This document shows, in pieces, positions 56,600-64,000 of a stretch of DNA of 64,000 nucleotides. Source of the DNA: Panulirus ornatus (lineage: Eukaryota > Arthropoda > Malacostraca > Decapoda > Palinuridae). How positions within the stretch are numbered: position 1 is the stretch's first letter; every line of letters begins with the position of its first letter. Location of the stretch: positions 3,362,001 to 3,426,000 of the forward strand of contig NC_092276.1 of NCBI RefSeq assembly GCF_036320965.1, given 5' to 3'. The notes under the pieces are model-generated. The model saw nothing but the letters and a program-made list of their open reading frames with translations. It did no database searches and was not told the origin of the DNA. Both the position numbers and the translations under genes were made by a program.

Positions 56600-56860
56600 G
56601 GGATGGAACGACCCTTTGGCACGATCATGTACAGCAGCCCTTTGAGCACGACAGAACGACCCCTTTTGAGAACGACTCTATGACCCTTCCTCAGGACGGT
56701 GTTGATCTCTTCAGCACGATGTTACGACCCATGGGCGTGATGGCTCATGTGGCCTTTAACCTTAACGAGCCGTAAAGGTCCAGGTCAAAGGGTCACTCAC
56801 ACCTTCGAACCCCCCAAGGGTGGTGCCGGCCGATGTCGTGGTCAGGGGTCGTACACGTGC
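56600..56860. mobile_element. Foldback-like element, 22-bp family locus 3
   Basis: Left part (56605-56740) has about five diverged plus-orientation units (CCTTTGAGCACGACAGAACG and similar). A core at 56745-56800 reads CCTTTAACCTTAACGAG then AAAGGTCCAGGTCAAAGG. The right part holds inverted remnants (AAGGGTGGTGCCGGCCGA, GGGGTCGTACACGTGC). The layout matches locus 2 at 28265-28460. AGGTCA and GGGTCA at 56782-56795 are spaced by two bases. Confidence 0.4.
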
Positions 56861-56962
56861 ACTCCAGGGGTAAAAGGATTCTGTGAGATCTGGATCAAGT
56901 TGTACTTGATTGACATACTCGCCTCAGATTACGAGTGGACATAATTTACCTGTGAATCTTTC

Positions 56963-57013
56963 TTATTATTATTATTTTTATTTTTATTATCATTATCATT
57001 ATTATTGCTGCTG

Positions 57014-57048
<35 letters not shown>

Positions 57049-57140
57049 GTTACTGCTGTTGTTATTATTATTATTATTATTAATATTATTATTATTATTA
57101 TTATTATTATTATCATTATTATCATTATTATTATTATTAC

Positions 57141-57194
<54 letters not shown>

Positions 57195-57250
57195 CAGTTT
57201 TTATTATTACTGCTGCTGCTGCTGCTACTATTATTGTTATTATGACTTAA
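56963..57250. repeat. Trinucleotide (TTA)n array, about 285 bp
   Basis: TTA units with CTA, CTG and TCA interruptions. The poly-L frame of about 81 codons is spurious. Confidence 0.95.
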
Positions 57251-57585
57251 TATTATCATTATCATCGTTATTGTTAATATTATTTTTTTTTATTACCATT
57301 TACCTGGTCACCAGACTGACGTCTTCTCTCGCCAGCCTGACAGTCTTCAGCGGAGGGATTTAATTTATCGCAGGGGTCGCCTAGAAGTTAAGAGCTTAGT
57401 GCGTAAGTTCGAAGTTGTCATTCAGTTGTAAGAGGATTCTGGACCGTAATCTCCATTCAGATTGGTCCGGGGCGCATCATCCTCACACGGCGTCTCCCCG
57501 GCAGGTGTTGAGGAGGACGTTATCCCGGGATGATTTGTGGGATTACTTCCCTCAGTCGTATGATGACGAAGTTCGTGAAGATAAT

Positions 57586-57645
57586 GTCGTTGTTGTTGTT
57601 GTTGTTGTTGTTGTGGTGGTGGTGGTGGTGGTGGTGGTGGTGCCC
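57586..57645. repeat. (GTT)n(GTG)n block
   Basis: About nine GTT units then about nine GTG units, giving poly-V, poly-L and poly-W frames. Confidence 0.95.
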
Positions 57646-57931
57646 CTGTGTTTGTCCACGAGACTTTAAAACAAGCTCGTATGTCAGTGTTCTTTTACCT
57701 CTCCGTCCAGAAGGAGACTATAGTTTGCGTACTTTCTTTGCTCCTTTGTCTTTCCCTTGAGACTTGAAAATCGCCTGGTGTTTCCTTGTTCGTGTATTTG
57801 TCCGGGAGACTTTGAATCGCTTGTTGTTTCTTTGCTTTCTGTGTCTGTCCGAGACTGGAAGTCTCTCACACACCTGTATGTTCCAGATCCTCCCAATTGA
57901 ACTGGGAATGCTGATAATAATAGATGGATAC

Positions 57932-58040
57932 TGTTTCTTCTTCTTCTTCTTCTTCTTCTTCTTCTTCTTCTTCTTCTTCTACCTCTTCTTCTTTCTTCTT
58001 CTTCTTCTTCTTCTTCTTCTTCTTCTTCTTGTTTTCTTCT

Positions 58041-58072
<32 letters not shown>

Positions 58073-58195
58073 TTCTTCTTCTTCTTCTTCTTCTTCTTCT
58101 TCTTCTTCTTCTTCTTCTTCTTCTTCTTCTTCTTCTTGTCTTCTTCTTCTTCTTCTTCTTCTTCTTCTTCTTCTTCTTCTTCTTCTTCTTCTACT
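57932..58195. repeat. Trinucleotide (TTC)n array, about 260 bp
   Basis: About 85 TTC units with a few CTC, TTG and TTTC interruptions. It is a pure polypyrimidine/polypurine tract of the GAA/TTC class. Poly-F, poly-S and poly-L frames are spurious. Confidence 0.97.
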
Positions 58196-58599
58196 TCTCC
58201 TTCTTTCAGTGTATTTTAAACAATGGATAATCTAGTTGTTTAAAAGTAAGATGTTTGGGGGAGTTTTTAGATGTATGTCTTATACTGGTAACCTTACCGC
58301 CTCACCAGTGGCGGGGGGCGCGTCCTCAGAACCTACATTGACTAGCGCAAGGCTGTCTCGCCACTAGATCGACTTAGCGAGAATTTCTCGTTCTGTGGCA
58401 TTTATGTGGATGTCACCTACACGAACCAGTAAGTGAAGCTTCTCTTCAGTGTTTAGTTGTGGTGGTGTTTTGCGTTTGTCGTTGCTGTGCGGCCGGTGAT
58501 TGCTCTCAGTGCTCACACAAAACTCATGCCTAGTGAGGAGGGCGTATGTTGGTCTTGGAGTCATCCACAGCACATGAAGACGGTGTCAAAGATTTAACG

Positions 58600-58601
<2 letters not shown>

Positions 58602-58661
<60 letters not shown>
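58602..58661. repeat. Microsatellite (AT)n, about 30 units
   Basis: A perfect AT tract. The sequence 58196-58600 holds a minus-strand frame at 58364-58573 that I do not recognise. Confidence 0.97.
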
Positions 58662-58664
<3 letters not shown>

Positions 58665-59245
58665 GGGATAATCGCTGAGGATATATAGTTGAGCGTCGAG
58701 CATAATGTTTATTGCACGTGGGGATTCATGATAATTGAGTTAGTTATCCAATAATTACTTGTGGGAGGCGCTGCTGGCTCGCTCTACTTCATGCATGTAT
58801 AATAAATTCATGGCCGAGGGGCCCCACCACGCCCCCCCCCCCACCCCACCCCAAAGCTGAGGGAGGGGAAGTGGGGTGGGATGCGGTGTTATACCCTCAT
58901 TATTATTCTCGGTTGTCTTTGTTGATATTATATTCGTCCCACAACCCCTAACTTGTCCGGCCGCTGTCACCTCAGAGTCTGACGAAGCCGGGGCCGGGAT
59001 GAGATTCATCCTCGTGTGATTTAAGACGTAATGCGTGGGTTAAAGGACACGGGGTGTGGGTGAGTGAGTGAGTGAGTGAGGGGTGAGGGGCTGGGTTGGC
59101 TACAGGGTCGTCGTTGGCGCAGAAGCCGCCGGTGTGGTGGTGTTTGAAATTTTGCATTAGATTTATTTACTTTTTTTTCTAAGGGAGATTTTATTTTATA
59201 AGATGCTCATATACGGCGTAAGTGGAGCGGAGGGTCAGGAATTAT
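58662..59245. other. Intergenic, no gene recognised
   Basis: Contains a C-rich run at 58832-58852 and a (GAGT)n run at 59061-59080. Confidence 0.5.
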
Positions 59246-59312
<67 letters not shown>

Positions 59313-59368
59313 TTTCATAGACCACACAAACCCAAGGTCCAAGCGAGGTGGTTGTCTGGCCTTAACGC

Positions 59369-59426
<58 letters not shown>
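59246..59426. repeat. Two long (GA)n tracts in direct orientation
   Basis: GA at 59246-59309 and 59370-59426, separated by about 60 bp. Confidence 0.97.
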
Positions 59427-59429
<3 letters not shown>

Positions 59430-59853
59430 CAACTTGCTTGCTTGTGTTATATCTCTCCTGGTGTTCTGAGAAAGTGTAAAGCAAAAATCTATAACTTCTC
59501 TCACCTCTGGTGGGTTGGGGGGGTTGTAGGTTGTGAGGTGCTCGCAGTCTTTGTGCATGTAGCTTGTAGTTGTTCCGCTGCTGTAACAGTTGGGTAAGGG
59601 CTTGCCCACTTTTGGCAGTTGTGTGAATGATGCCCCGAACCACATGGTTGTGATGACAAGTGTTATTATTATCCAGCCAGCCGATGGGCGATGGCCAGTA
59701 CTGCAAATCCTCCTTCTGGCTTCTCCCATCTTCCCTACGTGCTGACTGAAGCCTCGTTGTTGATATTAAGATACGGTCAGAATCTTATCTAAATTTTATC
59801 TTTTGCATGATAATGAGAGTAAGACATTGTACAACATGTTTTTTTATATTATA

Positions 59854-60000
59854 TGATGCATAGTAAGTGTACATATATTCACAACCTGATGCGTGATAAG
59901 TGTACTTTTATTCACAACCTGATGCGTGATAAGTGTACTTTTATTCACAACCTGATGCGTGATAAGTGTACTTTTATTCACAACCTGATGCATAATCTCA
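59854..60000. repeat. Minisatellite, exact 33-bp unit
   Basis: Three perfect consecutive units starting with ACAACCTGATGCGTGATAAG at 59881, 59914 and 59947, with a partial diverged copy on each side. Confidence 0.95.
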
Positions 60001-60244
60001 TCCCGTTCATTTGATGTACGACAGTCTCTCCTCCAACGTATCCTTTCATTATATATGAACTTCTCACAGTCTGATGCTTAATTCGAGCCGGTTTATATGA
60101 TGTATATAAAAAAAAACACATCTTCACCGTATCATTTCATTATATGATTCGTAATGAGCATCTTATCATCCACAGTCTAATGCATAATTCGATTTCAATT
60201 TGTACGACGTATGCAAAATACCCCCCTCACTCTTCCTCATTGAA

Positions 60245-60247
<3 letters not shown>

Positions 60248-60320
<73 letters not shown>
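60248..60320. repeat. Microsatellite (AT)n abutting Penelope-like copy C
   Basis: About 36 AT units joined directly to TCCTATGAGTCCACGG. Confidence 0.97.
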
Positions 60321-60322
<2 letters not shown>

Positions 60323-60420
60323 CTATGAGTCCACGGGGAAATGAAACACGATAAATTCCCAAGTGCACTTTCTTGTAATAATCACATCATCAGTGGAGAA
60401 GTCAGGACGCCTTTCATTCA
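60321..60420 (-). mobile_element. Penelope-like repeat, copy C
   Basis: Shares TCCTATGAGTCCACGG, AAATGAAACACGATAA, TTCCCAAGTGCACTTTC and ATAATCACATCATCAG with copies A and B. Compared with B it has lost one A of the AAAA run and carries T for G in TTTCGTG, which breaks stem II of the hammerhead-like motif (CAC to CAA on the minus strand). After the motif it continues with AGGACGCC, resembling the inner part of copy B after a deletion. Confidence 0.55.
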
Positions 60421-60842
60421 CTCTATCGCGAAAATGAATAATGATAAATAATCTCCCGTTCATTCCTGAGCGAATGTGAATGCGTCTAGTTGGCTGACTC
60501 ACCTGACCCCCAGCCTTGCTCACCTGCTCTCGGTTACCCAGCTATTACTCCTCATATGAATATAATAATACGCCATGATTTAGGCGAATATAAAAAAGAT
60601 ATATATATTGCACCAGACTCTCGGGAGACGGAGTGTCGGTGGGTGAACAGGGCAGGAGGATGATATTTCGGGCCATTACCGGTGTGAGATTATACGTGCA
60701 CAAGGCAGCAGGATCCCCAGTGCATCATTTTGGCGTGGAGGAGGAGGAGGAGGAGGGACGGGTGGTGTGGTGTGGTGTGGTCTACTCTCCCAGGCAGATC
60801 AGCCAGCGTTAGCGAGGTGCCGCATGCATGCAGCCTTACGGG

Positions 60843-60901
<59 letters not shown>

Positions 60902-61320
60902 CAACATGCTCACCACTCCACAGCCTGATCAACATGACATGGTCAGCATCACCTCATGGAAATGACCCCACGTCATTAGTATCCCATTAACTTGACCACG
61001 TCACCCGCAACTGCATGAGCACGTCAGCATCTACCCATCCACCTAACCACACCTCATTACCCCCATCAGAATTACTCTCTATCATCATTACCAGATCGAA
61101 ACCTCAGCATTCCTTCTCATGATCTCCCTCCCATCGACACGACCCCTTCAGCATCCCCTCGTCCGCGCTACCTTCGTCAGCAGTTCCTCCCACGTCCCCT
61201 CCTCCTTTAAACACTACCCCACGCTTTCGTCAGCACTGGGTCACCTATACCAGCCTTCTGCTTTACTCTCCTGTCTTTACTACATATAACATCATGACCT
61301 TAGGACACTACTACTGTCCT
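60421..61320. other. Intergenic with (CA)n and GGA runs
   Basis: A GGA run at 60737-60755, a GGTGT repeat at 60762-60780 and a perfect (CA)28 at 60845-60900. From 60930 to 61200 CATCA-rich imperfect repeats occur. No gene is seen. Confidence 0.55.
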
Positions 61321-61322
61321 GT

Positions 61323-61520
61323 GTCCTCCTCCAGCAGATAACCTCGTCATGGACCATCAGGTCTTCTGTTATCTGTCCTTCCCCATGTACTGTCCTCTAG
61401 CAGATAACCTCGTCATGGACCGTCAGGTCTTCTGTTATCTGTCCTTCCCCATGTACTGTCCTCCAGCAGATAACCTCGTCATGGACCATCAAGTCTTCTG
61501 TTATCTGTCCTTCCCCCCAC
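61323..61520. repeat. Minisatellite, 66-bp unit, 3 copies
   Basis: Units contain CAGATAACCTCGTCATGGAC and then CATCAGGTCTTCTGTTATCT. The period is a multiple of three, so a repeating 22-residue frame appears on the plus strand; I treat it as spurious. Confidence 0.92.
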
Positions 61521-62540
61521 GTACTTCGGTCATCAGTAACTCGTAAGCATTGTCCCTTCACACACAGATCCTTGCTTCTGTCACGCTGGCTTTCGCACCG
61601 CGACAACTTCCGGTGACACTCAGACATCCACGTCAATTATATTCTGCCGTCGGTATGTTCCCTCCTCCCCGCACACACCCCCACTCTATTGTAGACCCCC
61701 ACGTCGTCACTTTCATTTTCCCGTGGCCAGTGTATTTCTTCCCCCCCCACGTCAAAATCATCCCCCTCCCACCCCAACTCCTATCAACAAACTCCTAGAG
61801 CTCCCTCCCTCCTTCTCCTCCCTTGTCCCATAGCACCATCATTACTATGTGTCGCCTCCTACCTCCCCTTGCCTTTGTTTGCCATGGCTCAGGTATATAT
61901 GTTGCACGCTGTTCGTTACGGTAATTAGAGGGAATTGTGCTTGGGCCTCATAATCACCCGGGCTTTTAGTAGATAATACACCTCGTAATTCATAGTGAGC
62001 TGCCTCAAATTACACGTCACTTGTTGTAGGGCGGGGGGGAGGGGGACGACGTGTAGTGTAGAGTTGTAGCCACTTGGAGTTTATTTGTTGCGGGTTATGT
62101 ATTGAATTAAACATTTTAAAGCTTGCGCTCGGAGCGGGGAGATTGGTGGAGGAGCGGGGAGATTGGTGGAGGTTTGGAGAGCTCCGTGGTGGTGTTTGGC
62201 GGCGGCGTTGGGTGGTGGTGATGGTTGGTGTTGGAGAGCGAATGATTGCGTGAGGCATGGGACTGCGGTGGTGTAGATGGGCAGGGTAAACAGATGGTGG
62301 TGTTGGCCGTGGTGGGAGCGATCATACTTGCTTGCGGTGGCGAGCATTGTAGTGGTGCCATGTGGTGTGGTAGGGCTGTATCAAATGGTCCAGTTGGTGG
62401 CGGTGTGGTCGCCTGGAGGAGCCGTGCGCATGCATACAGAGAGCCGTGGTGGATGTACGGTCAGGACGCTGCTGTCGAGCTGAAGCTGTGCATGTGTAAA
62501 TGTTGTACTCACAGTGATAACCGTGGGAACGTTGTGCCGC
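61521..62540. other. Intergenic, no gene recognised
   Basis: C-rich to 61800 and GGTGGT-rich at 62140-62420, giving biased frames. A 17-bp direct repeat GGAGCGGGGAGATTGGTGGA occurs at about 62132 and 62150. Confidence 0.5.
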
Positions 62541-62870
62541 ATGTCGCGTGAATGTGGTTCTAACATTAATTACAACGTGAATGTTGTGTGCTCACATTCA
62601 TGCAGTGCGAGTGTGGTTCCCATGTTAGCAGTGTGAATGTATGTAGTTTCTGTATTGATACAACGTGAATTTTAATGCTCATTGATATAGTATGAATGTT
62701 GTCCTCATATTGATATAGTATGATTAATGCCTTCACATTTCCACATTGTGAATGTTATGCCCACATTTCTACAGAGTGGATGTTGCCCGCACATAAATAC
62801 AACGTAAATATTGCCCAGACATTTAACATAACGTGAATGTTATATCCACGTTATTACAGGTAAAATGATG
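62540..62870. repeat. Imperfect minisatellite, about 40-45-bp unit
   Basis: Seven or so diverged copies of AACGTGAATGTTGTGCCCACATT with TACA between units. Confidence 0.65.
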
Positions 62871-63069
62871 TGGGCTGGTAGCATTATATTTGACTATGTT
62901 TTGGCCCACTTAAAATCCAGCTCACAAAACTATTCCGGCGTTGCCTAATAAACATTCCTACGACCTCTCCTGCTGCGCTGGTTCTCACAGACCATTAAAC
63001 TGAAAAAATAAACACACACTAAACTTCTGTATCCCAAATGAGCTTCAGTGATTTTATTTCTGGATGTTC

Positions 63070-63072
<3 letters not shown>

Positions 63073-63101
<29 letters not shown>
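63073..63101. repeat. Microsatellite (GT)n
   Basis: About 14 GT units. Confidence 0.95.
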
Positions 63102-63102
<1 letters not shown>

Positions 63103-63289
63103 GGCGTCAGACTTGAGAAAGGGAGGCCTTTACCCAGAGCCTTGGCTTTGCTGTATTGTAACAAACACACTGGAGGAGGAGGAGGAGGAAAAAAAGTTAG
63201 TACTACACTAACGCAGTTCCTCTACCGTTACCCTCCTGCCCCAAGACCGACCCCTCCCCCACCTTCCTTGTGTGGGGCTGCTTCCGCAG

Positions 63290-63330
63290 CGCTTAGGGAA
63301 CCAGCCACGTCCACCGGGCGAGAACCACAG
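63290..63330 (+). CDS. Possible small internal exon, unknown protein
   Basis: Acceptor-like GGGCTGCTTCCGCAG ends at 63289 and a near-consensus donor CACAG|GTAAGA starts at 63331. The 41 nt between them read LREPATSTGREPQ in one open frame. Nothing else supports it, and the peptide is too short to recognise. Confidence 0.2.
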
Positions 63331-63374
63331 GTAAGAAAAAATATGGTGAGGATATGTGTGTGTGTTTGTGCGTC

Positions 63375-63421
<47 letters not shown>
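63375..63421. repeat. Microsatellite (GT)n
   Basis: About 23 GT units. Confidence 0.97.
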
Positions 63422-63422
<1 letters not shown>

Positions 63423-64000
63423 ATGAGTATTGGACAATTGGGAGATTAATCATTCTGTAACTCCATTGTGGGAGTTGCACAGTGGAGGTGGAGGATACTT
63501 CACTAAACCATCAGTTTTAACCAGGATGATGATGGCATGTAATGGTAGAAAGCTACTGTAGGCGGTAGCCAGTAAGGATCTCATTCTCATAGCCTTTACC
63601 AACATTTCCAGAAGAACAACGATGTTCCAGAAGGAAAGTAGGGGTCACAGCGTAGTGCCTCGCGGGACTCCCAGGACGTGGAGGGTCATACCGACGCACC
63701 TAGACTTTGGTTCCAAATAGTCCTGGCGATGGATGACTGTATAGGTATATTGTAACATGTAATGGTGTCTGTTCACCTACTAGAGGGAATAAGAGTTACG
63801 TAACATAGATATGACTTTAGATGAAATACACATTACGTCCATTTTTGGCTGTCAAGGTTAAAGGTCAAGTGTAATTAATTGCTGATAATTGTCTGTGTAA
63901 CTGATATCGGAAGACTTTGAATGAACGGTGGACAGCACTATATACTCTGTTTTCGGTAATGAATTGTACGTCTTTTAATGATCTTTTTAACCGCCACTAA
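63422..64000. other. Intergenic to right edge
   Basis: Ordinary sequence. AGGTTA, A, AGGTCA (a DR1-type pair) lies at 63855-63867, resembling the cores of the 22-bp family, but no array is present. No gene is recognised. Confidence 0.5.

Noticed and set aside
57764..58235. Poly-F, poly-S and poly-L frames of over 100 codons
   Set aside because: Translations of the TTC array.

Overview
The window looks like non-coding, repeat-dominated nuclear DNA from a decapod crustacean. The order is inferred from three things: an extreme density of long, nearly perfect microsatellites (AT, GT/CA and CT/GA tracts of 40-90 bp every 1-2 kb, plus a TTC tract of about 260 bp and a TTA tract of about 285 bp); dispersed repeats I recognise from memory of decapod genomic sequence; and relics of non-LTR retrotransposons. 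I cannot assign a genus. I found no complete gene. Almost all open reading frames are microsatellite or minisatellite read-through (poly-LS, RE, HT, CV, YI), including the longest one, about 280 codons on the minus strand at 40807-41649.

Layout. 1-5 kb: microsatellites, a copy of a GCGTTAGCGAGGTAGCG short repeat (601-848), a 25-bp minisatellite and the first copy of a Penelope-like repeat (3231-3362). 5-16 kb: ordinary intergenic sequence with several local minisatellites. 16.7-19 kb: a 22-bp minisatellite, a tRNA-derived SINE relic and a degenerate AT-rich array. 19-27 kb: CT/GA tracts, a 45-bp minisatellite and one possible terminal coding exon (26864-26991). 27-31 kb: a foldback-like 22-bp element (28265-28460), the longest Penelope-like copy (28651-28814) and a SINE relic (29350-29492). 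32.8-37.5 kb: two LINE reverse-transcriptase relics on the minus strand. 37.7-44.7 kb: a unit of about 2 kb present twice nearly intact and once truncated, bounded by 22-bp minisatellite arrays. 44.7-64 kb: a third LINE relic (47296-47775), a third foldback-like locus (56600-56860), a third Penelope-like copy (60321-60420), trinucleotide arrays and minisatellites.

The two observations I consider most worth following are these. (1) The minus strand of the Penelope-like repeat carries a hammerhead-ribozyme-like fold: CUGAUGA, short stem II, GAAA, a self-complementary stem III, a CUU cleavage triplet and a 4-bp stem I, read base by base at 28690-28730. Hammerheads are known in Penelope-like elements, but this copy has a bulge in stem II that may impair it. 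(2) A 22-bp minisatellite recurs at five places. At two of them it flips orientation around a palindromic core rich in AGGTCA half-sites, which is the architecture of foldback transposons. Two large arrays of the same unit also bound the segmental duplication.

There is no gene network to describe. The few possible exons rest only on splice-site-like sequence plus an open frame and are given low confidence.
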